Source: Rariloculus sp965263005
GTDB taxonomy: Bacteria > Pseudomonadota > Gammaproteobacteria > Steroidobacterales > Rariloculaceae
Length of the DNA: 64,000 bases
Assembly: GCF_965263005.1 (NCBI RefSeq)
Contig: NZ_OZ253579.1
Coordinates: forward strand, 1,426,001-1,490,000
Direction of reading: 5' to 3'
A model generated the notes under the pieces. It was not told where the DNA came from, searched no databases, and was given only the letters and a program-made list of their open reading frames with translations. This document shows positions 42,946-51,279 of this stretch, piece by piece. A program made the position numbers and the translations under genes. Position 1 is the first letter of the stretch. Every line of letters starts with the position of its first letter.

Positions 42946-43209
42946 TTGGCAAACATTCGATCCGCCCAGAAACGGGCCAAGCAGGCCGTCAGGCGACGCG
43001 CGCACAATATTGCGTTGCGCTCACGCGTTCGCTCGGCGATGAAGGCTGTGCTGAAAGCCGTGCAAGAAGGCGACAAGGACGCGGCGCAGGCGTGTTTCAA
43101 GCAGGCCGTGCCCGAGATCGATCGAATGGTCAGCAAGGGCATCATCAAGAAGAACCGCGGCGCCCAATACAAGAGCCGCCTCAACGACAAGCTACTCGCC
43201 ATGGGGTGA
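42946..43209 (+). CDS. rpsT: 30S ribosomal protein S20, TTG start
   Basis: This 87-residue protein has the typical ANIRSAQKRAKQAVRRR opening, basic helices and NRGAQYKSRLNDKL near the end. The initiation codon is TTG at 42946 with a weak GGGAA site. E. coli rpsT also starts with UUG and is translationally autoregulated, so this is likely a conserved feature. The last 18 bases overlap the 3' end of convergent obg. Confidence 0.95.
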   Translation: MANIRSAQKRAKQAVRRRAHNIALRSRVRSAMKAVLKAVQEGDKDAAQACFKQAVPEIDRMVSKGIIKKNRGAQYKSRLNDKLLAMG

Positions 43210-44259
43210 ACTGGCGCCGTCCCGGTCGCCAGCTTCGCGTGCTTGCTCGTCGATCTTGAGCAGAAACCGCATCACGGCACGCGCGAGCGCCGGAACTCCC
43301 TCGCCCGTGACCGCGCTGATCCCGAACAGCGGTCCGTGCCACTGGAGAGTCTCGCCTATGGCGGCGACGATGCGCTCGTGCTCCGCACGCGGCAAGAGAT
43401 CCAGCTTGTTCAGCACGAGCCAGCGCGGCTGACGCGCGAGCCGCTCGGAGTACCGGCCGAGCTCGGCCTCGATGGCGCGAAACTCCGCGCCGGCGTCCCC
43501 GGCTGAAAGGCCCGACCCGGCGTCGACGAGATGCAGCAACAATCTCGTCCTCTCCAGATGCTTCAGAAACCGGATGCCGAGGCCCGCGCCGTCGGCCGCG
43601 CCGGCGATGAGCCCCGGGATGTCGGCGACGACAAAGCTCTGGTCGGTATCGACGCGAACGACACCCAGGTGCGGGTGCAGCGTCGTGAACGGGTACGATG
43701 CAACCTTGGGTTTTGCTGCCGAAAGCGCCCTGGTCAGCGTCGACTTGCCCGCGTTCGGTGCGCCGAGCAAGCCGACGTCAGCGAGCAGTTTGAGTGCCAG
43801 TTGCAAGTGGCGCTGCTCCCCCGGCTCCCCCGGCGTCGACTGCCTCGGGGTCCGGTTTGTGCTGCTCTTGAAACGCGAGTTCCCCTTGCCGCCGCGCCCG
43901 CCGCGCGCAACGAGCAACGTCGCGCCCGCTTCGGTCAGGTCGCCGAGCAGCTCACCGGTATCGATGTCCCTGACCTCGGTCCCTTTCGGCACGGCGACGC
44001 TGAGGTCCTCGGCCGATGCGCCCGTCATGTTCCTGCCGGCCCCGCCGCGTCCGTTCTCCGCGCTGAAGCGACGCCGAACGCGGAATTCAACCAGCGTATT
44101 GAGATGCTCGCGAGCAGCCAGAAAGACGGTGCCGCCGTCGCCGCCGTCAGCGCCGTCCGGACCGCCGCGCGGTACGAATTTTTCCCGGCGGAAGCTCACG
44201 CAGCCGTCGCCGCCGCGTCCGGCGTCGACGCGAATGTCTGCCTCATCAACAAATTTCAT
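43192..44259 (-). CDS. obgE: GTPase Obg/CgtA
   Basis: This 355-residue protein has an Obg glycine-rich N-domain (VDAGRGGDGCVSFRREKFV through GRGGAGRNMTG) and a G domain with the Walker A motif GAPNAGKSTLTRAL near residue 165. It also carries switch II ADIPGLIAGAADGAGLG near 212 and NKLDLLP near 284. It associates with the 50S subunit. It lies after rpmA in the usual order and ends inside the convergent rpsT by 18 bases. Confidence 0.96.
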   Translation of the reverse strand: MKFVDEADIRVDAGRGGDGCVSFRREKFVPRGGPDGADGGDGGTVFLAAREHLNTLVEFRVRRRFSAENGRGGAGRNMTGASAEDLSVAVPKGTEVRDIDTGELLGDLTEAGATLLVARGGRGGKGNSRFKSSTNRTPRQSTPGEPGEQRHLQLALKLLADVGLLGAPNAGKSTLTRALSAAKPKVASYPFTTLHPHLGVVRVDTDQSFVVADIPGLIAGAADGAGLGIRFLKHLERTRLLLHLVDAGSGLSAGDAGAEFRAIEAELGRYSERLARQPRWLVLNKLDLLPRAEHERIVAAIGETLQWHGPLFGISAVTGEGVPALARAVMRFLLKIDEQAREAGDRDGASSPHGE

Positions 44260-44337
44260 CGTCTGCAGTGCGGGACGAAGCCGCGCGGGCGTACCCCATG
44301 CGGGACCGGCGGATACGGCCCGCTGTCTATGGCGCCG

Positions 44338-44595
44338 TTACTCGGTGACGACGCTGACGTGCTTGCGCTTCGCGGGACCCTTAGTCGAGAAGGTGACGCG
44401 GCCTGTAGCGGTCGCGAACAAGGTGTGATCCCGGCCCAACCCGACGTTGGCCCCGGGGTGAAAGTGCGTTCCGCGCTGGCGAACGATGATATTTCCCGGA
44501 GACACGAGCTCGCCGCCGTAACGCTTGACTCCGAGCCGTTTGGATTCGGAGTCGCGTCCGTTCTTGGAGCTGCCGCCTGCTTTCTTGTGTGCCAT
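44338..44595 (-). CDS. rpmA: 50S ribosomal protein L27
   Basis: This 85-residue protein begins AHKKAGGSSKNGRDSESKRLG and includes IVRQRGTHFHPGANVG, as L27 does. Its N-terminus reaches the peptidyl-transferase centre. It lies 8 bases downstream of rplU. Confidence 0.97.
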   Translation of the reverse strand: MAHKKAGGSSKNGRDSESKRLGVKRYGGELVSPGNIIVRQRGTHFHPGANVGLGRDHTLFATATGRVTFSTKGPAKRKHVSVVTE

Positions 44596-44603
44596 GGTTT
44601 ACC

Positions 44604-44918
44604 TCACGCGCTTGTGATCGAAGTGATCTCGACCTCGGTAAAATACTGCCGGTGTCCGCGCTGGCGCTTATAGTTCTTGCGCCGCTTGAATTTAATGACG
44701 TCAATCTTCTTGTGGCGGCCCTGCGAGGTCACGGTCCCCTCGATCTTGCCGCCTTCGACCAACGGCGAGCCTATCTTGATCTCGGCACCCTCGCCGACGA
44801 GCAGCACCTCGTCGAACTCGACAGTATCCCCTACACCAGCGTCGAGCCGCTCGAGGCGAAGCCGGGCACCCTGACTGGCGCGATACTGCTTGCCGCCGGA
44901 ACGAAATACTGCGTACAC
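44604..44918 (-). CDS. rplU: 50S ribosomal protein L21, GTG start
   Basis: This 104-residue protein has YAVFRSGGKQYRASQGARL at the start and HKKIDVIKFKRRKNYKRQRGHRQYFT near the end, diagnostic of L21. The start is GTG 44918 with an AGGAG site (CACAGGAGCC), not the in-frame upstream ATG at 45002. It is divergent from ispB, as in many gammaproteobacteria. Confidence 0.96.
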   Translation of the reverse strand: MYAVFRSGGKQYRASQGARLRLERLDAGVGDTVEFDEVLLVGEGAEIKIGSPLVEGGKIEGTVTSQGRHKKIDVIKFKRRKNYKRQRGHRQYFTEVEITSITSA

Positions 44919-45088
44919 GTTGAAGGCTCCTGTGACGATTCGAACGATCCGCCGGGTTGCGGAAAGGGCGGAAATTCTAGTGTTTCGTTCCACCTTGGTC
45001 AACGCGAGGCGTCAAACGCGCGTTGTGGGTGGCCGGCGCCAAATGCGTGGACTCGCCAACGGCAGACCGTTAAGGCATCATCCGCGCC

Positions 45089-46087
45089 ATGCCTCTCGTG
45101 CAGACGGACCAACCAGCACCGACCCTTGAGGACTTGCGCGCTCTCGCCGGGCGCGAGTGGAGCGAAGTCAATCGGCTCATTTTCCGCCGCCTGGGAAGTG
45201 ACGTCGCGCTGGTCAACCAGGTCGCCCATCACATCATCCACCACGGCGGTAAACGCCTCCGTCCGTTGGCCGTCCTGCTCGCCGCCCGAGCCTGCGGTGC
45301 TGAGAAGGACTCCCACATCGCGGTCGCCGCGATCATCGAATTCATCCACACGGCGACTTTGCTGCACGACGACGTCGTCGACAACTCAGGTCTCAGACGC
45401 GGTCAGCAGACCGCCAATTCCCTGTTCGGCAACGAAGCGAGCGTGCTCGTCGGCGACTTCCTGTATTCGCGCGCCTTCCAGATAATGGTGGAAATCGGCG
45501 ACCTCAGGATACTGGAGGTCCTTGCCAACGCGACGAATACGATCGCAGAAGGCGAAGTGCTCCAGTTGATGTCACGCAACAACCCCGACATCAGCGAAGC
45601 CGATTACATGGAAGTCATCTACCGCAAGACCGCGAAGCTGTTTGAAGCCGGCACGCGCATCGGTGCGATCCTTGCCCAGCGCGACGAGCGGACCGAGATC
45701 GCGCTCGTGAACTACGGCCGTCACCTTGGACGCGCCTTCCAGCTCATCGACGATGTGCTCGACTACGACGCCTCGCCCGAGGAGTTCGGCAAAAACATCG
45801 GCGACGATCTGGCGGACGGCAAAATTACACTGCCGCTCATATACGCCTTGAGCCACGGCAGTGCCGCGGAACGCCATATGATCCGCGAAGCGATCGAGTC
45901 GGGCAGCACGCAGAATTTCACATCGATCCAGCTCGCCATCGAGACGTCGGGCGGACTTCGCTACACGGCGGAGCGCGCGTCGGATGATGCGAACGAGGCG
46001 ATACGCGCGCTCGATCACCTGCCCCCTTCGAAGTTCCGCGATGGCCTGGCCGGCCTCGCCCAGTTCGCGATCAGCCGCCGCTACTAG
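45089..46087 (+). CDS. ispB: Octaprenyl diphosphate synthase
   Basis: This 332-residue trans-prenyltransferase makes the ubiquinone side chain. The first Asp-rich motif LLHDDVVDNSGLRRG is near residue 91 and the second, QLIDDVLDYDASPEEFGKN, near 218. GGKRLRPL near 50 binds isopentenyl diphosphate. It starts at ATG 45089, divergent from rplU. Its TAG stop (46085-46087) is part of the CTAG end of the palindromic element that follows. Confidence 0.95.
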   Translation: MPLVQTDQPAPTLEDLRALAGREWSEVNRLIFRRLGSDVALVNQVAHHIIHHGGKRLRPLAVLLAARACGAEKDSHIAVAAIIEFIHTATLLHDDVVDNSGLRRGQQTANSLFGNEASVLVGDFLYSRAFQIMVEIGDLRILEVLANATNTIAEGEVLQLMSRNNPDISEADYMEVIYRKTAKLFEAGTRIGAILAQRDERTEIALVNYGRHLGRAFQLIDDVLDYDASPEEFGKNIGDDLADGKITLPLIYALSHGSAAERHMIREAIESGSTQNFTSIQLAIETSGGLRYTAERASDDANEAIRALDHLPPSKFRDGLAGLAQFAISRRY

Positions 46088-46250
46088 CAGCCTGTGCCGT
46101 AGGAAATCACGGCTGCAAATTCGCTCTCATCCCAGGCTTTCGCCCCTCATTTTCGTTGAATATATCCCGATATTCGCCTCAAATGAGGGGCGAAATCCAG
46201 GGCGATATCGAATTTTCGCTATCGCGATTTCCTACGGCGCAGGCCCCTAG
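46084..46250. repeat. Nested palindromic element A with CTAG ends
   Basis: The 167-bp element has imperfect 25-bp inverted ends (CTAGCAGCCTGTGCCG at left; CTAGGGGCCTGCGCCG read inward from right). A second inner pair matches exactly (46138-46152 with 46181-46195, TTTCGCCCCTCATTT), and a central TATCCCGATATTC follows. It can fold into one long cruciform. Its left CTAG contains the ispB stop codon and its right CTAG is shared with element B. Confidence 0.85.
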
Positions 46251-46444
46251 GCCCGTGGCGAAAGCCCCGCTGGATGGGGCGGAAGACCGCCTCGCCGAAG
46301 ACGGCTGATCCACCGGCGATGCATCCCGCCTGAGCTGCGTTGCTCGTCGCTCAAATATTCCCGATATTCTCGCTCCTCGCGCCTTGCCGGGCGGGCGCAT
46401 CGACCGTCTCGATGCAACGCCGGACTGTTGCCACGGGCTGCTAG
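46247..46444. repeat. Palindromic element B with CTAG ends and inverted core
   Basis: This 198-bp unit ends in GTTGCCACGGGCTGCTAG on the right and CTAGGCCCGTGGC on the left. Its core (about 46320-46400) contains CTCAAATATTCCCG and CTCGCGCCTTGCCGGG, the reverse of the orientation the same core has in elements C and D relative to the shared GCCACGGGCTGCTAG end. The right CTAG gives the TAG stop of the DUF1244 gene. Confidence 0.8.
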
Positions 46445-46734
46445 TCCTGCTGCGACTCGTTGAACTTTGCAAGCTGCTCGGGCGTGGCCTGCGCCTGATA
46501 GCGCGACTTCCACTCCGAGTAGGGCATTCCGTAGATGCGTTCACGAGCGTCGTCGAGGTCCATGTCGACGCCTCGTTCCCGTGCCGCCTCCAGATACCAC
46601 TTGCTCAGGCAGTTGCGGCAAAAGCCGGCAAGAATCATCAGCTCGATATTCTGTACATCCTTGCGTTCATCGAAATGCGCGATCAGGCGACGCAATACGG
46701 CCGCGTCAAGCTCTGTCTGCCGATCCGTGTCCAT
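46441..46734 (-). CDS. DUF1244 domain protein
   Basis: This 97-residue protein matches DUF1244: LRRLIAHFDERKDVQNIELM then ILAGFCRNCLSKWYLEAA, with the paired Cys of the family, and YGMPYSEWKSRYQ. The family is small, helical and of unknown function, common in proteobacteria. ATG 46734 follows GGAGGATT. It lies 19 bases downstream of the membrane-protein gene, same strand, so they form an operon. Its TAG stop lies in the end of repeat element B. Confidence 0.85.
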   Translation of the reverse strand: MDTDRQTELDAAVLRRLIAHFDERKDVQNIELMILAGFCRNCLSKWYLEAARERGVDMDLDDARERIYGMPYSEWKSRYQAQATPEQLAKFNESQQD

Positions 46735-46753
46735 CCGATAATCCTCCGCTTGT

Positions 46754-47227
46754 TCAAACGTACGCCATCCAACGCCCGGCCGTGACGACAGCAATCCACA
46801 ACAAGAGCGACGCGGCTGCGACGCTCTTGATCGACAGTGGAACCGCGCCTGTCGCGACCCACTGCACGTTCGCGCGCGACGCCGCGATCTGGAAGATGAA
46901 TGTGTTGATCCCGGCCAGCACGATGAGCGACATCTTGAGCCGGAACACGCGGTCCGGCCCGAACGACGTCGCGTTGTAGATGAAAATCATGCTTCCCGTA
47001 ACCGCGTTGATGGCGAAGCCGGTCCATGCGAAGGGAACGAGCGCCATGACCGGTTTGATCGGCAGTGCTTTAGCAATGCCGAGCAGCCGCAGGTCCATTA
47101 TCGCAATCGAGCCGACCAGCATCGCCAAGCCGATATAGTGCGCGGACTCAAGCGCCGGATACATCCAGATCGACGCTCGGATCGCATTCGCGATCGCGGT
47201 AGTTTCAAGCCAGCTCAGAAATTCCAT
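46754..47227 (-). CDS. DUF6644-like four-helix membrane protein
   Basis: This 157-residue protein has four predicted helices (about 20-45, 62-85, 93-112 and 133-155). Conserved text WMYPALESAHYIGLAMLVGSIAIMD at the start and FAINAVTGSMIFIYNA in the middle belong to a small family found in clusters in environmental proteobacteria. Conserved His near residue 30 could hold haem. It is a diverged paralogue of the protein at 47451-47927 and lies 223 bp from it. The start at 47227 is just inside the palindromic element region. Confidence 0.72.
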   Translation of the reverse strand: MEFLSWLETTAIANAIRASIWMYPALESAHYIGLAMLVGSIAIMDLRLLGIAKALPIKPVMALVPFAWTGFAINAVTGSMIFIYNATSFGPDRVFRLKMSLIVLAGINTFIFQIAASRANVQWVATGAVPLSIKSVAAASLLLWIAVVTAGRWMAYV

Positions 47228-47237
47228 GTCATCAGCC

Positions 47238-47403
47238 CTGGCAGCCCGTGGCACAAGTCTCGCGTCGCACCGAGACCGGCGAGGCGCTCGGCCGGCAAGG
47301 CGCGAGGAGGGAGAATATCGGGAATATGCGACCGACGAGCAACGTAGACGGCCGGGATGCATCGCCGGTCGAATGCAGCGCGACTTTTGCCACGGGCTGC
47401 CAG
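47238..47403. repeat. Palindromic element D with perfect 16-bp inverted ends
   Basis: This 166-bp element is bounded by CTGGCAGCCCGTGGCA (47238-47253) and its exact complement TGCCACGGGCTGCCAG (47388-47403). Inside are GGCAAGGCGCGAGGAGG and GAATATCGGGAATAT with the same orientation as element C. It lies exactly between the two membrane-protein genes, 11 bases from the start of one and 47 from the stop of the other. No coding sequence is present. Confidence 0.85.
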
Positions 47404-47450
47404 GACCTTGCCGCAGTGCTTGCTCGAGATCTCACACGGCCCGTCCATCG

Positions 47451-47927
47451 CTACGGCGTGTAAGCGATCAGCCGCCCGGCAATGACGGCGCCGACCCAAA
47501 ACAGAAGCGAGCTTCCGGCCATCCATTTCGCGCCCGCCGACGCGGTCGATGCGCCGGCCGCTGTCGCAGGTTCGCGGAATATACGATGTCCGAGCAGCAC
47601 TGCATTGACGCCGGCGAGCACGATCAGCAGCATCTTGATGCGAAACGTGTAGCTGCTGAAGAAATAGACAGCGTCGGATGTGAACAACGCCGCACCGGAG
47701 ATCAGGTTGACGGCAAACCCGAGCCATGCGAACGGCAAAAGATCGCGCATTCCGAGTATCGGGAGCGGCGGGTTGTAGCCGAGCACGCGCAGGTCGATGA
47801 GTCCGAGCGCGCCGACCAGGAGCGCCATACCGAGGGTATGTATCGTCTCGAACAGCGGATACGCCCACAGCGTCTCGGCCACGAAGATGGCGAGCGGGGT
47901 GTTCTGCAGCCACTCGAGAAAGCTCAT
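47451..47927 (-). CDS. DUF6644-like four-helix membrane protein (paralogue)
   Basis: This 158-residue protein has four predicted helices and the family blocks TLWAYPLFETIHTLGMALL then PFAWLGFAVNLISGAALF. It is similar along its length to the protein at 46754-47227, so the two arose by tandem duplication; element D now separates them. The start ATG 47927 is chosen over 47942 for the family's MSFLEWLQ opening. The function is unknown; a haem or quinone role is conceivable from the conserved His. Confidence 0.72.
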   Translation of the reverse strand: MSFLEWLQNTPLAIFVAETLWAYPLFETIHTLGMALLVGALGLIDLRVLGYNPPLPILGMRDLLPFAWLGFAVNLISGAALFTSDAVYFFSSYTFRIKMLLIVLAGVNAVLLGHRIFREPATAAGASTASAGAKWMAGSSLLFWVGAVIAGRLIAYTP

Positions 47928-48061
47928 CGATCGTTGTCCCAAAATACGGCAGGAGGATTTGCGGCCGCGGTTGTCGTCCCGTTTGTCGCCGGCCGCCCGG
48001 CCCTTAAACGCGGCATTGTATTCGAAGTCGCTTCGATTGCGGTTTACGCCACTTTTTGCCG

Positions 48062-49942
48062 CTACCAGGCGATCCCGTAGTCGTCACCGTAATCGCTGGC
48101 TCCGCCCCACATCGTCCCGTGCTGCCGGTCGAAGTAGATTGCGGTGATTGGCCCCGAGCTTTTTTCCCACATCTCCACCGCATAGCCCATCCGCTCGAGC
48201 TTCTGAATGACCCGATACGGCGTATCGGCGCGCACGACGAGCCGGCCGGGCTCGGAGCGTTGGGTGCCGAAAGAGCTGTGCATCTGGTAGCTGTTGATGT
48301 TCGCCGCTTCGACCGCCTGCTGAACGTCCATGTCGAATTCGACGACGTTCAACAAGACCTGCAGGAGATTCTGGTCCTGCGCATCGCCGCCCTGGACCGC
48401 GAACGACATATAAGGCTCACCGCCGCTTAGCGCCATTCCGGGACTCAACGTCGCGCGCGGGCGCTTGCCCGGCTCGACGAGATTGAACGGGTTATGCGAC
48501 TCGTCGAGGCCGAAGCTTTGCATGCGCTGGGATAGCCCGATGCCCGTCGTGCCGGCAATGAACGCGGGAATCCAGCCGCCGCTCGGCGTGATCGAGACGA
48601 CCCATCCGTCTTCATCTGCCGCCTGAATCGATGTGGTGCCGGCGAGGAACGCCTCATCGTGCGTCATGTTGCCGATCGGGTCGATGACGTGTGCCCGCCG
48701 GCGATTCAGGATCCGCGGCCGCCACTGCTCCAGCAGCTCGGAGTAGGGATTGCTCTCGCCCTGAAACGGATAGGGGTCCCCGGGGCGCACGGAAGGATCG
48801 TTGCGGTCCCAGTCGATCTCGTCCATTCGCTGGCGCGCGTACTCTTTCGACAACAGTCCCGCGATCGGCTCCGCCGGCGGAAAGTAGGGGTCGCCGTAAT
48901 AGAAGTCCCGGTCCGCGAACGCAAGGTTCATCGCTTGATAAAGCGCGTGAATGTACGGCGCGCTGTTATAGCCCATCCCCTTCAGGTCGATGCCTTCGAG
49001 AATATTGAGCGTCTGGAGCATCACGGGCCCCTGCACCCAGTGGGTCAACTTGTAGACATCGATGTCCTTGTACCGGGTCGATACAGGTTCCTCGATATAG
49101 ACCTGCCAGCCGTCCAGGTCCGCCATCGTGAACAAGCCGCCGGCCGCCTGCACTCCCGCGACGACGTCGCGCGCGATATCGCCGCGGTAGAAGCGATCGT
49201 ATGCGGCCATGATCGCCTCCTCGCGCGTCTTGCCGGCTTCGAGCGCGTTGCGCTCGGCTTCGACGAGCTTGTTCAGCGTCGCGAGCAACTCCGGTTGCCT
49301 GAACGCCTCGCCCGGTAACGGCGCGGCCCACCGGTACGGCGCATCCGCATCGAAATGCGGCAGGAAGACCCGGCTCGAAGCTTCCCAGCGGCTAAGCAGC
49401 GACTTGCTTTCCTCTATGCTTTCGGCCCGGACCTGCTCCATGGGATAGCCGTCGGCCATCTCGATCGCTGGCGCGAGCACTTCGGCAAGAGTCATCGTGC
49501 CGAAGTGCGCGAGCATCACCATCAGGCCGCCCGGCGTGCCCGGCGTCACGGCTGCCAGCGGCCCGTACTCAGGCGGCTGGCGCATGCCGCGCGAGCGGAA
49601 GAACTCGGGCGTCGCGCCCGACGGCGCCGCGCCGAGCGCATTGATCGCCACGACTTCGCCGCTGCGCGGGTCATGGATCAAGGCCTGCGTCTCGCCGCCC
49701 CAGCCGAGCGTATCCCACATCGTTGCCACGGCCGCGAGCATCGCGCACGCCGCGTCGACTGCGTTGCCGCCCTTGGCGAACGTCATTGCACCCGCTGTCG
49801 CGCCAAGCGGTTTGCCGGTGATCGCTACCCAGTGCTTGCCGTGCAATACGGGCTTGTTCGAGTCTCCCGGCTCCTGTGCCCCTGCGGTTGAGGACAGTGC
49901 GCCGAGCGCAACGATCAAGCTGAGATTTCGAAGAACCGACAT
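48062..49942 (-). CDS. Exported gamma-glutamyltransferase family protein
   Basis: This 626-residue Ntn-hydrolase precursor has a signal peptide (residues 1-21). The autocleavage Thr sits in LAGTTSIQAADEDGW near residue 433, and GGNAVDAACAMLAAVA near 58 and TPGTPGGLMVMLAHFG near 133 are typical of the large chain. The small-chain MALSGGEPYMSFAVQGGDAQ near 512 is also typical. The family cleaves gamma-glutamyl compounds such as glutathione, or acylates; the variant motif PSGGW (usual PSxxxxFG) near 447 suggests a relative with another substrate. Divergent AI-2E-type permease gene upstream. Confidence 0.85.
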   Translation of the reverse strand: MSVLRNLSLIVALGALSSTAGAQEPGDSNKPVLHGKHWVAITGKPLGATAGAMTFAKGGNAVDAACAMLAAVATMWDTLGWGGETQALIHDPRSGEVVAINALGAAPSGATPEFFRSRGMRQPPEYGPLAAVTPGTPGGLMVMLAHFGTMTLAEVLAPAIEMADGYPMEQVRAESIEESKSLLSRWEASSRVFLPHFDADAPYRWAAPLPGEAFRQPELLATLNKLVEAERNALEAGKTREEAIMAAYDRFYRGDIARDVVAGVQAAGGLFTMADLDGWQVYIEEPVSTRYKDIDVYKLTHWVQGPVMLQTLNILEGIDLKGMGYNSAPYIHALYQAMNLAFADRDFYYGDPYFPPAEPIAGLLSKEYARQRMDEIDWDRNDPSVRPGDPYPFQGESNPYSELLEQWRPRILNRRRAHVIDPIGNMTHDEAFLAGTTSIQAADEDGWVVSITPSGGWIPAFIAGTTGIGLSQRMQSFGLDESHNPFNLVEPGKRPRATLSPGMALSGGEPYMSFAVQGGDAQDQNLLQVLLNVVEFDMDVQQAVEAANINSYQMHSSFGTQRSEPGRLVVRADTPYRVIQKLERMGYAVEMWEKSSGPITAIYFDRQHGTMWGGASDYGDDYGIAW

Positions 49943-50131
49943 GTTCGACTCCCTGAGTCCGGCAGGTCCCGCCGCTCGCAGACAACTGCGAAAGGCCAAG
50001 CATACCGAGGTCTGTTGCCATGTCCACCGGACCGGTCGTGGCGCCGGCTTTCGTCCCGGGGGCGCCTTTTCGTCGCGCCGCGCTACAATTGCGCAGCGGA
50101 TGAGGGGAGCGAACGAACAAGGCGGCCTGCA

Positions 50132-51262
50132 ATGCTGAGCAACGAGACGATTGCCAGGACGTTTTTCATTGCGTTGCTGTTCATCGTGACGGCCGCGTTC
50201 ATCTGGTTGATACGCGGCTTTCTCCAGCCGATATTCTGGGCCGTTGCGCTCGGGATCGTCGTTTTTCCCGTCCACGGGAAAATCGAACAGCGCCTGGGCG
50301 CACGCAAATCATTGGCCGCGGCCGCCAGCCTGATGCTCGTGCTCGTCGTTGTCCTCTTGCCCCTCGCCGGCATCATCGCGGCGGTCACGAGCGAGGCCGC
50401 CGGGCTCTACGCCCGGCTCGCCGATGGCGACATCGACCCGTCCGGGATTTACCGCGTCATCGAGCAAAACGTGCCCCAGTTGTTGTCGTTGCTGCAGTCT
50501 GTCGGTATCGATCCGGAGCGGCTGCAGGCGCAACTGGCATCGGGCGCCGTCGAGGTCAGCCGGTTCATCGCCTCGAGGGCGTTGGCTATCGGTCAGGACA
50601 CCATGCGCGTCACCGTGTTTTTCTTTCTGATGATCTACTTGCTGTTCTTCTTTCTGCGCGATGGCCGGCGGTTGCTCGCCGGACTCATACACGCCTTGCC
50701 GTTCGGTGACGAGCGCGAGCGTCACCTGCTTGGCAGATTTGCCGAGGTCTCGCGCGCGACGATCAAGGGCACATTCGTCGTCGGTGTCGTGCAGGGCGTG
50801 ATCGGCGGCACCCTGTTTGCGCTGCTCGGCATCGGCGCGCCTGTGCTTTGGGGTGTCGTCATGGCGCTGCTCAGCATCATCCCGGCGGTGGGACCCGCGT
50901 TGGTCTGGATACCGGCGGCGATCGTATTGATCGCGGGCGGACAGCTCGTCAGCGGCATCGTTCTGATCGTGGCCGGCGTATTCGTCATCGGGCTCGTCGA
51001 CAACCTGTTGCGCCCGATACTCGTGGGCCGGGACACGCGGATGCCCGATTACCTGATTCTGTTGTCGACGCTTGGCGGGCTCGCCGGATTCGGACTCTCC
51101 GGTGTCGTCATCGGCCCGATCATCGCCGCGTTCTTCCTGAGCGTATGGGCGATGGCGGCAGAAGAATTCGGCGAAGCGCCGGAGCTGGACGCTGCTACAG
51201 GCCCGGACCCGAGCAACGACCCGGACACCGGCAACGACCCGAACGCCGGCGGCAACGGCTGA
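50132..51262 (+). CDS. AI-2E/YdiK-family membrane transporter
   Basis: This 376-residue membrane protein has about eight helices in the family's order. An early pair (about residues 11-50) is followed by the conserved ATIKGTFVVGVVQGVIGGTLF near 210, PAVGPALVWIPAA near 250 and DNLLRPILVGRDTRMP near 290. Family members move small solutes or signals, in some cases sodium/proton exchange; the substrate here is unknown. The C-terminal tail is a short low-complexity run of Pro/Asp/Asn repeats (PDPSNDPDTGNDPN). It is followed within 18 bases by the fused ligase gene. Confidence 0.85.
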   Translation: MLSNETIARTFFIALLFIVTAAFIWLIRGFLQPIFWAVALGIVVFPVHGKIEQRLGARKSLAAAASLMLVLVVVLLPLAGIIAAVTSEAAGLYARLADGDIDPSGIYRVIEQNVPQLLSLLQSVGIDPERLQAQLASGAVEVSRFIASRALAIGQDTMRVTVFFFLMIYLLFFFLRDGRRLLAGLIHALPFGDERERHLLGRFAEVSRATIKGTFVVGVVQGVIGGTLFALLGIGAPVLWGVVMALLSIIPAVGPALVWIPAAIVLIAGGQLVSGIVLIVAGVFVIGLVDNLLRPILVGRDTRMPDYLILLSTLGGLAGFGLSGVVIGPIIAAFFLSVWAMAAEEFGEAPELDAATGPDPSNDPDTGNDPNAGGNG

Positions 51263-51279
51263 GAACGATCGCACGAGGC

